Source: Pyrinomonadaceae bacterium
GTDB lineage: Bacteria; Acidobacteriota; Blastocatellia; Pyrinomonadales; Pyrinomonadaceae
NCBI GenBank assembly: GCA_014380365.1
Contig: JACMJZ010000031.1
Coordinates: forward strand, 286,591-350,590
Length of the DNA: 64,000 nucleotides
Direction of reading: 5' to 3'
Made by a program: the position numbers and the translations under genes. Shown piece by piece: positions 33,517-42,414 of the stretch. Positions within the stretch are counted from its first letter, which is position 1; the number at the start of each line of letters is the position of its first letter. The notes beneath the pieces are model-generated. The model was given only the letters and a program-made list of their open reading frames with translations. It was not told the origin of the DNA and made no database searches.

Positions 33517-35910
33517 ATGAAAAACGAGTGCCGAGTTAAGATTTATCACGCCACCCTTCTGTCCATCCTGCTAGTCGGAGTCGTCGCAATCAGCGGCTGT
33601 GCCAATCCCGAAAAAGCCAAGATAGCCCACGTTGAGAAGGGCGAAGTTTTCCTGAAGGACGAGAAGTTTCAGGAAGCGTCGCTTGAGTTTCGCAACGCGA
33701 TACAGATTGACGAGAAGTTGGCGTCTGCACACTGGGGTCTGGCGCGCGCCTACGAAGGGCTCCAGCGTTTTCAGGAAGCCTTCGAAGAGCTGCGCAAGAC
33801 GACGGAACTCGATCCCGAGCATCTCGAGAGTCGCGTAAAACTCGGCAACTACTACATCGCCGCCGCCAGAAACAATACCCAGTTCATCGCCGAAGCGGAG
33901 CGACTGGCGAAGGCAATTCTGCAAAGAGATCCCAATCACGTCGAAGGCCATATTTTGATGGGCAGTGTCCTTTACGCCCAAAACCAGCGCGAGCAAGCGT
34001 TCGCCGAAATCAATCAGGCCATCGCATTGGATCCGAAGCGCGTGGAGTCGTATCTGAGTTTGGCGCGTTTCTACATCGTCACGAACGACAAGGCGAAGGC
34101 GGAAGAGACTTTTCAGCGCGCGATTTCAGTGAACGACAACTCCGGGTTAGCTCACACCGAGTACGGCAAGTACCTTGTTTCGCAAAACCGGCAAGCCGAA
34201 GCCGAAGCGCAGATGACCAAAGCCGTTGCGGTCGACCCCACCAATCGGACGTCGCGGTTCGTGCTCGCCAGTTTCTATCTGGTTAACAAGCAGATGGACA
34301 AAGCGGAACTCGCTTACAAAGCGTTGGCTGATCTCGACAAGGACAAACCCGAAAGCCAGGCGGTGTTGGCTGACTTCTATTCTTCAGTCAATCGCCTGGA
34401 CGAAGCGATCAGCATCTATCAAGCGATCTTAGGGAACTCGCCTGACTTCACGCAGGGCCGTTACCGTCTCGGCGAGATCATGCTCATGCGAGGAGATACC
34501 GCCGGGGCGATGGCGCAGGTCGATGAGGTACTCAAGAAGGACAGCCATGACAGGCAAGCGCTGCTGTTGCGGGCACGAGTGCGCGCTCAGACGGGCGAGT
34601 CGAGTGACCTCCTGGCGGCAGTTGAAGATCTGAAAGAAGTCCTGGTGCAGGAACCAAACTCGCGTCCCGGCCTCTACTTCATGGCCCAGGCGAATTTCAA
34701 TCTCGGAAACATGGATCAGGCACGCGCGTTTGCCGGCGACCTCGAAAGAAACTATCCCGACTATATCCCTGCGAAGTTGATGCAAGTGCAGATCAGTTTG
34801 GCGACCGGCGATGCGAAATCAGCCCAGCGAATGGCCACCGAACTGATTGACCGAGTTAATCAGACTGCACCCGATCGCAATAGTTCGCCGCAGATGCTGG
34901 CTGAGGTTCGGATGAAGGCCTATCTGTCGCGTGGTTCCGCGGCGCTTGAGCAGGGCAACACGGTAAACGCACGCAAGGATTTCATGATGGCCCGCGACGT
35001 CGCGCCGCGAGACACCTACGCCTACATCAGTCTCGCTTCGGTTGCGTTGGCTGAAAACAAAGCTGACGAAGCTGCCGGTTTCTATGAGAACGCACTGTCC
35101 ATCGAGAGCACAAATTTCAACGCGCTGAGCGGATTGATTCGGCTCTACGCGCGAAGCAACGAAATGGGTAAGGCCCACGCCCGGCTCGATCAGGTGCTGG
35201 CCACCTACCCCACAAATGCGTCGCTCCATTATCTCAAGGCGCAGGCCTTCGGTTTCGAGCGCAACTCGGGCCAGGCGGAAGTTGAACTGCGCAAGACTCT
35301 CGAACTCGATCCCAACTACATCGCGGCTTATTCGTCGCTCGGAGCGTTGTTCGTAAACACCAAACAGGCAGATCGCGCAATTGCGGAGTATCAGAAGATT
35401 CTCGAACGCCGTCCCGACAACGCCACGGCCCACACGCTGATCGGCATGCTCGACGACTCGCGCCAGAACTACGACGCGGCCGCCGAAAGCTACAAGAAGG
35501 CCCTGGGCAAGGATCAAAATTCGACCATCGCCGCCAACAACCTCGCCTGGCTGTATGCAGTCAACGGCAAAGGCAATCTCGACGAAGCTGTGCGGCTGGC
35601 CCAGGGTGTGGTCCAGAAGAACCCAAACATTCCGGGTTTCGTCGACACGCTGGGCTGGGTCTACTACAAAAAAGGACTTTACGGCGCGGCAGTCGAACAA
35701 CTGCAGAAGGCGGTCTCCCTGGACGAACGAGCAGCAAAGAGCACAAACGGAAATCCGTCGGCGAATTATCGCTATCACCTCGGCATGGCTTTAAAGGCCA
35801 AGGGCGATAAACAAGCCGCACGACGCGAGCTTGAACTGGCCGTGCGCTTGAGCGAGAAGTCGCCATTTGCTGAAGCCGGCGAAGCGCGAAACGTTTTGGC
35901 CACGCTGTAA
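33517..35910 (+). CDS. PEP-CTERM/exosortase system TPR-repeat lipoprotein (PrsT-like)
   Basis: 797 residues. Lipoprotein signal with lipobox AISGC around residue 28, then almost entirely TPR helices: HWGLARAYEGLQRFQEAFEE, AYSSLGALFVNTKQADRAIA and NNLAWLYAVNGKGNLDEAVR are typical units, roughly 18-20 repeats. PrsT-type proteins are outer-membrane or periplasmic scaffolds of exosortase/EPS loci. It sits between EpsI and the GNVR chain-length gene, with AAAGGAAAGAG before the ATG. A single REP arm begins 5 bp after the stop. Confidence 0.93.
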   Translation: MKNECRVKIYHATLLSILLVGVVAISGCANPEKAKIAHVEKGEVFLKDEKFQEASLEFRNAIQIDEKLASAHWGLARAYEGLQRFQEAFEELRKTTELDPEHLESRVKLGNYYIAAARNNTQFIAEAERLAKAILQRDPNHVEGHILMGSVLYAQNQREQAFAEINQAIALDPKRVESYLSLARFYIVTNDKAKAEETFQRAISVNDNSGLAHTEYGKYLVSQNRQAEAEAQMTKAVAVDPTNRTSRFVLASFYLVNKQMDKAELAYKALADLDKDKPESQAVLADFYSSVNRLDEAISIYQAILGNSPDFTQGRYRLGEIMLMRGDTAGAMAQVDEVLKKDSHDRQALLLRARVRAQTGESSDLLAAVEDLKEVLVQEPNSRPGLYFMAQANFNLGNMDQARAFAGDLERNYPDYIPAKLMQVQISLATGDAKSAQRMATELIDRVNQTAPDRNSSPQMLAEVRMKAYLSRGSAALEQGNTVNARKDFMMARDVAPRDTYAYISLASVALAENKADEAAGFYENALSIESTNFNALSGLIRLYARSNEMGKAHARLDQVLATYPTNASLHYLKAQAFGFERNSGQAEVELRKTLELDPNYIAAYSSLGALFVNTKQADRAIAEYQKILERRPDNATAHTLIGMLDDSRQNYDAAAESYKKALGKDQNSTIAANNLAWLYAVNGKGNLDEAVRLAQGVVQKNPNIPGFVDTLGWVYYKKGLYGAAVEQLQKAVSLDERAAKSTNGNPSANYRYHLGMALKAKGDKQAARRELELAVRLSEKSPFAEAGEARNVLATL

Positions 35911-35914
35911 TCCG

Positions 35915-35944
35915 GTCAGAACCGGGAGCAGTAGCGACCGGGCC
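35915..35944. repeat. Single arm of family A (REP-like)
   Basis: GTCAGAACCGGGAGCAGTAG then CGACCGGGCC, the left-arm consensus seen at 17943, 53867 and 59951, here without its partner. It lies between the PrsT-like stop and the next ribosome binding site, so transcription reads through. Confidence 0.75.
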
Positions 35945-35968
35945 GGTTTCTTTTCCAAGGAGAGCCCC

Positions 35969-37585
35969 ATGAGTGTTGAATTTCGTCAGCGGACCCCAGG
36001 CGAATACGCGAAGATCGCCTGGAAACGAAAGTGGTTGATAATTCTCCCGGCGATTGCCATCGCGACGGCAGTGTCCTGGGTTGTGTATCAACTGCCGGAC
36101 CTTTACGAGTCGTCAACCCTGATCGTCGTCAAACCTTCGACCCTGCCCGATACCGTCATCCCCACAGCGACGGAAGACAACCTGACCCGGCAGATAAACA
36201 GCATCGCGCAGGTGGTGACCAGCCGCAGCTCGCTCGAGCCGCTGATCGAAAAGTTTGATCTCTACAAAGCGGAGAAACAACGGGGCGAGCCGATGGAAAT
36301 GCTCATTGAGTACATGCGCAAGAGCATCAAGGTTGAGGTCAACACCAGCCGCAACGATATTACCAACGGCTTCAACATCACTTACCGCGGTCGTAACGCG
36401 AAAACCACTCAGGCGGTTACCGCCGAGTTAGCCAGCAAATACATCGACGAGCAAACCAAGAACACAATTAACTCGACCAGCTCGGCCAAGCAGTTTATTG
36501 ACCAGCAGGTAAACCAAACCAAGGAAGAACTCGACGCGGTCGATAAAGCGCGCCTGGACTTCATGCAGAAAAATGTCGGCAACCTGCCGTCGGAAGCTGC
36601 TTCCCTGGTGGGGCAGTTAACCGGTCTGCGCGAGCAGCAGAAAGCTTACATCACCGAAACCGGTCGCCTGCAGGATCGTCGCTCGGCCCTGACGAGCCAG
36701 CTGGCACTGGTGAGGAAATCGTCAGACCAGGTCAAGGATGATGTTGCCGAAAATACAACCGATCCGAAAACTACGCTTGCCTGGTCGCAGCTCATCTCGC
36801 GAAAGGCGGATCTCGATTCGCAGTTGACGCGAATGATGACCGAGCTTAGGCCCAAGCACCCGGACGTCCTGGCTAAACAAGCTGAAGTTGACTCGGTCAA
36901 GGCGGCAATGGATCAGATGATTCTTGAATGGAAGGACCGCATCAGGGAGAAACAAGACAAGCTTCGAGATCGTCCCGACTTGACCGTTGCGAATCTGGAG
37001 TCGGAACTGCAACTGGTCGACGGCGAAATCAAGCGTGGGCAGACAATGCTCGGACAAATCGACGGTCAGGTTGCTCAGGTTTCGGAGCGACTAAACAACG
37101 TTCCCGGCGCCGAGGTAGCTCTGGGAGCCCTCGAACGTGACTATCAAACCAAGAAATTCTCCTACGATCAGCTTCTCCTGCAGCAGCAGAAGATTGGCCT
37201 CGGCGCTGACGCCGCCAGCCAGCAGCAGGGCGAAGGTATTCAGGTGGTCGACTCAGCCAACTTGCCGTCGCTTCCAGTGGCTCCGAAGCGTTTGGTGTTG
37301 ATGGGCGGCGGACTCGGGCTTGGTCTGGCGGTTGGTTTTCTCCTCGTAGGACTGTTTGAGGCTCGGCGACTGCTGACTATCCAAACCAGCGCCGACGCGG
37401 CCCACTACACGTCGCTTCCCGTACTTGTAACCGTGCCTGAACTATTTACGCCGCGCGAAGCGCGAACAATTCCGCGCCGCCGCAAGTTGCTGCTGGCTGC
37501 CGGAGTGGCGGCAATGGTTCTGGCCATCCCCGCCCTGGCGCTGATTCTGAAGCTAAGTCAGGTGTTCGAACGTTTCGCTGTTTAA
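35969..37585 (+). CDS. GNVR/Wzz-type polysaccharide chain-length determinant
   Basis: 538 residues. ATG 35969 with AAGGAG 6-7 bases upstream. Wzz domain with an N-terminal helix (WLIILPAIAIATAVSWVVYQ), a long periplasmic coiled coil (about residues 190-410, DQQVNQTKEELDAVDKARLD), a GNVR-like segment (GALERDYQTKKFSYDQLLLQ) and a C-terminal helix LVLMGGGLGLGLAVGFLLVG. A further C-terminal helix (LLLAAGVAAMVLAIPALALI) is typical of the exosortase-associated subgroup. It controls polysaccharide length and works with the BY-kinase, encoded as a separate protein downstream. Confidence 0.93.
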   Translation: MSVEFRQRTPGEYAKIAWKRKWLIILPAIAIATAVSWVVYQLPDLYESSTLIVVKPSTLPDTVIPTATEDNLTRQINSIAQVVTSRSSLEPLIEKFDLYKAEKQRGEPMEMLIEYMRKSIKVEVNTSRNDITNGFNITYRGRNAKTTQAVTAELASKYIDEQTKNTINSTSSAKQFIDQQVNQTKEELDAVDKARLDFMQKNVGNLPSEAASLVGQLTGLREQQKAYITETGRLQDRRSALTSQLALVRKSSDQVKDDVAENTTDPKTTLAWSQLISRKADLDSQLTRMMTELRPKHPDVLAKQAEVDSVKAAMDQMILEWKDRIREKQDKLRDRPDLTVANLESELQLVDGEIKRGQTMLGQIDGQVAQVSERLNNVPGAEVALGALERDYQTKKFSYDQLLLQQQKIGLGADAASQQQGEGIQVVDSANLPSLPVAPKRLVLMGGGLGLGLAVGFLLVGLFEARRLLTIQTSADAAHYTSLPVLVTVPELFTPREARTIPRRRKLLLAAGVAAMVLAIPALALILKLSQVFERFAV

Positions 37586-37645
37586 AAGTCCCGATGGAAA
37601 TCAATCTGGCCGAACGAAACAAGGCCGGGTTTGGAGGCTACTAAA

Positions 37646-38572
37646 GTGTACGCAGAATTCTACGGTTTAAAAGAACTGCCCTTCGCGCTGACGCCCGATC
37701 CGCGCTTCATCTATTTCACGCCGTCGCACACGGAAGTGATGGCTAACCTTCACTACGGAATTGAAAGCGGCAAGGGTCTGGTGGTAGTGACGGGCGAAGT
37801 AGGCACGGGCAAGACGACGATTTTGCGTTGGATGATGCAGCGACTGGACCGCTCGGTTCTCGTCGCTTACATCTTCAACCCGCGCTTATCGGTTCCGGAG
37901 TTTTACCAGCATCTGGCCAGCTTGCTCGACGTGCAAAACTGGGAAACCAAGCCGGAGTTTCTGGTAGCCCTGGGCCAGGCGCTCGAATCGCGTCACTCGC
38001 GCGGCCTGCGTACCGTATTGATCATCGACGAGGCACAAGGCTTATCGCCGAACGTGCTGGAAGAAATTCGATTGCTTTCCAACTTCGAATCGGACACGGC
38101 GAAGCAACTACAGATCGTTCTCACGGGCCAGCCGGAGTTGCGCGACGTCTTGAATAACCCGAATCTTCGCCAACTCAAGCAACGAGTTTCGCTGCGTTGC
38201 GTGATCAAGGCGCTGCCCAACGTTGATGAGACCGATCGCTACATCACCTCTCGTCTGCTCGTCAGCGGAGCTGAACGCACTGACCTCTTTTCGCCGGGTG
38301 CGGTCGATTACATTTATCGCTGCACCGAAGGCATTCCGCGAAACATCAACAACATCTGTGACAACGCCCTGCTCGCCGGATACGCCGCAGGGGAACTCAC
38401 AATCAGCCGAGCGATTATCGAAGAAGTGGCGGAGAGCTTCGACATGTTGCCACGCATGGAACGAGGCATGCCCGTTGGTGAAGAAAAAGAAATGCCGGCG
38501 CGAATTTTTTCCAGCGCCGGACGCGCAGAGCTTTGGGCCGCCGGCAATGGCACTGGCGACTCGACCAATTAG
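37646..38572 (+). CDS. Exosortase-associated AAA ATPase (ExeA/GspA-like)
   Basis: 308 residues from GTG 37646, chosen because GGAGG sits 8 bases upstream and YAEFYGLKELPFALTPDPR is the usual family start. Walker A GEVGTGKTTILR, Walker B TVLIIDEAQGLS, sensor LTGQPELRDVL and an arginine-finger region GIPRNINNICDNALL. ExeA-like ATPases energise envelope assembly; in EPS loci this one accompanies the chain-length protein and kinase. The stop TAG is followed at once by a paired-hairpin repeat (38574-38627). Confidence 0.93.
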   Translation: MYAEFYGLKELPFALTPDPRFIYFTPSHTEVMANLHYGIESGKGLVVVTGEVGTGKTTILRWMMQRLDRSVLVAYIFNPRLSVPEFYQHLASLLDVQNWETKPEFLVALGQALESRHSRGLRTVLIIDEAQGLSPNVLEEIRLLSNFESDTAKQLQIVLTGQPELRDVLNNPNLRQLKQRVSLRCVIKALPNVDETDRYITSRLLVSGAERTDLFSPGAVDYIYRCTEGIPRNINNICDNALLAGYAAGELTISRAIIEEVAESFDMLPRMERGMPVGEEKEMPARIFSSAGRAELWAAGNGTGDSTN

Positions 38573-38573
38573 T

Positions 38574-38627
38574 AGAGTGACACGCGCATCCTGCGCGTGA
38601 TTCACGGGCGGGACGCCCGTGCCACTG
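38574..38627. repeat. Paired-hairpin repeat (family D)
   Basis: Hairpins CACGCGCA-tcc-TGCGCGTG (38581-38599) and ACGGGCG-gga-CGCCCGT (38604-38620), with outer AGTGACACG/CGTGCCACT arms. Near-identical to 63618-63667. It separates the ATPase stop from the BY-kinase start, so it lies within an operon. Confidence 0.85.
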
Positions 38628-38649
38628 ATCGTCCTAACAAGGAGAAGTG

Positions 38650-39747
38650 ATGGGCAGAGTTTTTGAAGCAATCAAACGTTCGGGAGCCGCTCAACCGAGT
38701 GGTGTCTCCGACCATCGGCCACCGAATCCTCCATCTCGCGGCGAAACCCGCAATCACCGAGCAGTCCCATCGGCACAGCAGATTGAAGAACAGCTGTTTA
38801 GTCTCTCTTCGATCCTGGGCCGTGCGGAAGAGCCGGTGAAAAGTTCAGCGTTCACTGCGCACACTGCGAATGCATTCGACGGGACGGCACTCCCCGACGG
38901 AACAGCCTCGCGTGCTGCTGGGGCAACCTTGAACGCTGTCAGGCCGGCGCGCGCCACGAGTTTCGTCGCATACGACGTTGCCGCGGCGCGCGTCGAGCCG
39001 CATCTGGTGGCCATTACGCAACCACGTTCCGCCTATTGCGAGCAATTTCGTTCGTTGCGCACCCGTATTCTCCAGGCTGGCGAACGCGAGCAGATGCGCA
39101 CCTTTGTGATCACCAGCGCCGGAATGGGCGAAGGAAAAACATTGACCGCGCTGAATCTCGCGTGGCTTCTGGCCCAGACAGAAGGCGTACGTTGCCTCCT
39201 CATCGATAGCGATTTGCGCCAACCCTGCGCGACGGATTACCTGGCGATTGACGCTCCCCGCGGCCTTTCGGAAGTACTTGGCGGAGAACTAAGCCTGCAG
39301 GAGGCGATCGTTCGTTTGGATCCGGCCGGGCTTTATCTCTTGCCGGGCGGCCAGCCGCGCGACGACGTTACTGAACTGCTTTCCGGTCCGACTTACGCGG
39401 GAGTGATTGCTCAAGCGCGCCGGATGTTTGACTTCGTGATCATCGACGCACCTCCGCTGGGAATCTTTACCGACGCCAACGTGCTGATTAACCGGGCTGA
39501 CGGCGCCTTGCTGGTAGTTCGCGCCGGCAAGACGCGTTACGCCATGGTCGACAAGCTTTTGGAATCGCTGCCACGCGAGCGAATGTTGGGCGTGGTGCTG
39601 AATCGGGCTGACGAAGGACTGGAAACAAGTTCTTACAATTATCAGCAGCGCTACTACCGCCGGCCCCAGGCAGGTCTAGAGGAAGAAGAGGTATTGGAGC
39701 TGGTCGATGAAACCGAGGAAGAGACGGAGGTAGCAATCGCAAGTTGA
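38650..39747 (+). CDS. Bacterial tyrosine kinase (CpsD/CapB-type BY-kinase)
   Basis: 365 residues. ATG 38650 has AAGGAG 5 bases upstream. The N-terminal 130 residues are low-complexity and disordered; the kinase core follows: Walker A SAGMGEGKTLTALNLAW, Walker A' LLIDSDLRQPCAT and Walker B FVIIDAPPLG. The C-terminal Tyr cluster SSYNYQQRYYRR is the autophosphorylation site that controls assembly, followed by an acidic tail. It partners the GNVR protein. Its stop overlaps the TTG of the sugar transferase (TTGA), consistent with translational coupling. Confidence 0.93.
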   Translation: MGRVFEAIKRSGAAQPSGVSDHRPPNPPSRGETRNHRAVPSAQQIEEQLFSLSSILGRAEEPVKSSAFTAHTANAFDGTALPDGTASRAAGATLNAVRPARATSFVAYDVAAARVEPHLVAITQPRSAYCEQFRSLRTRILQAGEREQMRTFVITSAGMGEGKTLTALNLAWLLAQTEGVRCLLIDSDLRQPCATDYLAIDAPRGLSEVLGGELSLQEAIVRLDPAGLYLLPGGQPRDDVTELLSGPTYAGVIAQARRMFDFVIIDAPPLGIFTDANVLINRADGALLVVRAGKTRYAMVDKLLESLPRERMLGVVLNRADEGLETSSYNYQQRYYRRPQAGLEEEEVLELVDETEEETEVAIAS

Positions 39748-41129
39748 GAGCTTCTCGCGCAAATACCAGGACAACCCTACTGCTTCTTGCCGAAGCCGCA
39801 GTCGTTTTCGGCGCGATCATAGGGGCTGTGTATTTGCGGCTAGGTAAGGAAGATGGTCACGTCGAATTGCTGGTGCGCCAGGGATTGCTTAAAGCGGCCC
39901 TGGCTACTGTGTTCTGCCTCGCAGCGTTTTATCTCTTCGATCTTTACGACTTCATCGTCATGCACGACCGGCGCGAGCTCGTGCTGCGACTGGTGCAAGC
40001 ACTGGGTCTGGCCTGGATCGCGCTCGCTTTCGCTTTTTACGCCTTTCCCCAACTGATGCTCGGTCGCGGCATTTCGCTGATCGCGCTTCCCCTGGCCCTC
40101 GCGCTAATGGTTGGCTGGCGCGTTTCGATTCACTGGCTGTTAGGTCATCCGGACTTTGGCGAAAAAATACTGATAGTGGGCTCGGGCGAACTCGCCGTCG
40201 AGGTAGCTCGCGAAATGCTCAACCGGCCAGACGCCGGGTATCGCATCGCCGGCTTTGTCGGCACCGATCCGCAAATGCTTGGTAAGAGTTTGATAAACCC
40301 CCGCATGATTGGTTTGACGTCGGAACTGCATGAAGTGGTCAAGCGCGAAAACATCGATCGCATCATCGTCGCCATGGGCGAGCGCCGCGGACAGTTGCCC
40401 ACGGCTGAGTTGTTGCAGTTGAGTTTGACCGGCAAAGTCAACATTGAAGAAGGTGCGTCTTTTTATGAACGAGTGACGGGACGCGTTTCGTTAAGCATGA
40501 TTCGTCCTTCGTGGCTGATCTTTTCCAGCCGTGGCCGACAGACTCGCATTTCCGGAATCGCACGCAATATCGTGCACCGGATCGTGGCGTTGATTGGCGG
40601 CCTGCTGTCGTTGCCAATAGCGCTCGTCACCGCGCTGCTGATCAAGATCGAATCGTCGGGAGGAGTTTTCTACAAACAGGAACGAGTGGGAAAGAATGGC
40701 GTCCCATTCACAGTGATGAAGTTTCGCTCGATGCGGGCTGACGCGGAGAAGGCAGGTCCGGTTTGGGCCAGCCAGGACGACGATCGCACCACGCGGGTGG
40801 GCCGCTTCATTCGCAAAACACGCATCGATGAGATTCCCCAATTCTGGAACATCCTGCGCGGCGAGATGGATTTTGTGGGCCCGCGTCCCGAGCGACCCCA
40901 CTTTGTTTCGCAGTTGGCCGAGGAAATTCCCTACTACGAACAGCGCCACCTGATCGCGCCGGGACTGACCGGCTGGGCGCAAATTAAGTATCCCTACGGA
41001 GCTTCGATTGAAGACGCGCGGCAGAAGCTTCAATACGATCTTTACTACATCAAGAACCAGAGTCTGATGCTCGACGCGACGATTCTGTTTGAGACGATAA
41101 AGATCATTCTCTTTGGCCGCGGCCGTTAA
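39744..41129 (+). CDS. Undecaprenyl-phosphate sugar phosphotransferase (EpsB/WbaP-like)
   Basis: 461 residues, starting at TTG 39744, overlapping the kinase stop by 4 bases. Four N-terminal helices (LLLLAEAAVVFGAIIGAVYL and others), a Rossmann-like CoA_binding_3 domain (ILIVGSGELAVEVAREML) and a C-terminal bacterial sugar transferase domain with YKQERVGKNGVPFTVMKFRS, KTRIDEIPQFWNILRGEMDF, VGPRPERPHF and LTGWAQIKYPYGAS. It transfers a sugar 1-phosphate to undecaprenyl phosphate, the committed step of exopolysaccharide repeat-unit synthesis. The donor sugar is not determined by sequence. Confidence 0.94.
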   Translation: MRASRANTRTTLLLLAEAAVVFGAIIGAVYLRLGKEDGHVELLVRQGLLKAALATVFCLAAFYLFDLYDFIVMHDRRELVLRLVQALGLAWIALAFAFYAFPQLMLGRGISLIALPLALALMVGWRVSIHWLLGHPDFGEKILIVGSGELAVEVAREMLNRPDAGYRIAGFVGTDPQMLGKSLINPRMIGLTSELHEVVKRENIDRIIVAMGERRGQLPTAELLQLSLTGKVNIEEGASFYERVTGRVSLSMIRPSWLIFSSRGRQTRISGIARNIVHRIVALIGGLLSLPIALVTALLIKIESSGGVFYKQERVGKNGVPFTVMKFRSMRADAEKAGPVWASQDDDRTTRVGRFIRKTRIDEIPQFWNILRGEMDFVGPRPERPHFVSQLAEEIPYYEQRHLIAPGLTGWAQIKYPYGASIEDARQKLQYDLYYIKNQSLMLDATILFETIKIILFGRGR

Positions 41130-41130
41130 C

Positions 41131-41186
41131 GCTGGGAGCGAATGTCGCTCTTAGCCGGGAGCGCGGACATCCTGTCCGCTCTTAGA
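41131..41186. repeat. Family E repeat element
   Basis: GCTGGGAGCGAATGTCGCTC and GCGGACA-tcc-TGTCCGC (41162-41178). The outer GCTGGGAGCG start matches 57821. It lies between the sugar transferase and export genes. Confidence 0.75.
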
Positions 41187-41206
41187 TAAGTTTGGAGGTT
41201 TCCACA

Positions 41207-42238
41207 ATGAAGTCACTCAACAAATTTTTGACGGCCGCGTTTTTGGCGCTTGCAGTCTCCGGCGGAGTCGAGGTTTATGCCCAGACGCCGTCTCAGTCAC
41301 CATCCTCTTCGCTGCCAGTTCCAGCCGTCGACGTTATGAAGACGCGTCAACGCGTGGTGACGAAGACTTCTGAGCCGGAGGCGCAGGACGCGCCGAAAAA
41401 TGTGGACGTCTCATCCGACGTGCTCCTGACGCCAGACGAGCCTCCTGCAAAACCTGCAACCGCAAAGAAGCCAGAGTTGACCGCGCCGGCGAAATCGGTG
41501 AGCACGGGCGGTTCCAATCAGCCCGTAACGACCGACGCTGCGCAACCTAAGGCGGCAGTCAATACGTCGTCGCCGGTTAAGGACGCGCCGAGTGCGGCGC
41601 AGGACAATCGTCACGAGCAGGCGTCTGAAGAGGCCGCCATCGTTCCTTACTACAACAACTTTTTCAACACCTATCGTCTGGGGCCGGAAGACATCATCTC
41701 GGTTAACGTGTTTGGCCAGGATCGATATTCGCGATCCGCGATCATTGTTCCGCCGAGCGGGCGAATTTCACTCGCGCTGATTCCCGGCGGCATCTTCGTC
41801 AATGGCAAGACAGTTGAAGAAGTTGCTGAAGCGATCACGAAGCGTTACGACGAATACATCATCGAACCGCAAGTTTCCGTTTCACTCGACAAGGCTTCGT
41901 CGTACCGCTACAGCGTGGTTGGCGACGTCGCGCAGCCTGGCATCCGTTTGATGAACCGGCGGCTCACCGTCACTGAAGCACTCAGCGAGGCGGGCGGTGT
42001 GTTGTCGACAGGCAATAGAAGCAAGGTTGTGGTGTTACGAAGACAAGCAAACGGCAACCTGGAGCCGATCGCGGTCAACGTTAGCGCGATCTATAAAGGC
42101 AAAGCGCCTGACATCACTTATCTCGTTCCGGGTGATCAGATTTTGGTGCCCGGCAATAGACTGAAGAGTTTCCAGAAGATCATGACCTTCTTCCCGGTGC
42201 TTAACTTCGCCCGCATCTTCACCGGAGGAATTTTCTAA
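41207..42238 (+). CDS. Polysaccharide export protein (Wza/OPX family)
   Basis: 343 residues. ATG 41207 has GGAGG 8 bases upstream; an earlier in-frame TTG lies on that ribosome binding site. Signal peptide (KFLTAAFLALAVSGGVEVYA) without a lipobox Cys, a Pro/Lys-rich linker (about 30-140), then a Poly_export domain (YRLGPEDIISVNVFGQDRYS) and an SLBB domain (YRYSVVGDVAQPGIRLMNRR). It forms, or caps, the periplasmic-to-outer-membrane exit channel. The lack of a lipid anchor and of the C-terminal outer-membrane helix means a separate outer-membrane partner may be needed. Confidence 0.92.
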   Translation: MKSLNKFLTAAFLALAVSGGVEVYAQTPSQSPSSSLPVPAVDVMKTRQRVVTKTSEPEAQDAPKNVDVSSDVLLTPDEPPAKPATAKKPELTAPAKSVSTGGSNQPVTTDAAQPKAAVNTSSPVKDAPSAAQDNRHEQASEEAAIVPYYNNFFNTYRLGPEDIISVNVFGQDRYSRSAIIVPPSGRISLALIPGGIFVNGKTVEEVAEAITKRYDEYIIEPQVSVSLDKASSYRYSVVGDVAQPGIRLMNRRLTVTEALSEAGGVLSTGNRSKVVVLRRQANGNLEPIAVNVSAIYKGKAPDITYLVPGDQILVPGNRLKSFQKIMTFFPVLNFARIFTGGIF

Positions 42239-42240
42239 GG

Positions 42241-42414
42241 AGTCGGCAGACGGCAGGAGCAGACGGCAGGAGGCCGTCGGGGCAGGGCAGTGGCCCGACC
42301 GTGAGGGAGGGCGTTCGTGAGCACGGAACAGTATGATGTTGCGTAATCCATCCATCTCGATATCCAACAGCCGACTGTTCTTTGCTGTTTGCTGTCTGCT
42401 GTTTGCTGTTTGCT
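42241..42414. repeat. Family G element with inverted ends, spanning the propeller gene's start
   Basis: The left end has AGTCGGCAGACGGCAGGAGC then AGACGGCAGG (42241-42270); the right end has GCCGACTGTTCTTTGCTGTT continuing TGCTGTCTGC and TGTTTGCTGTTTGCT (42371-42414). AGTCGG and CCGACT are complementary ends. The right half is within the next gene and encodes the core of its signal peptide. Confidence 0.6.
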
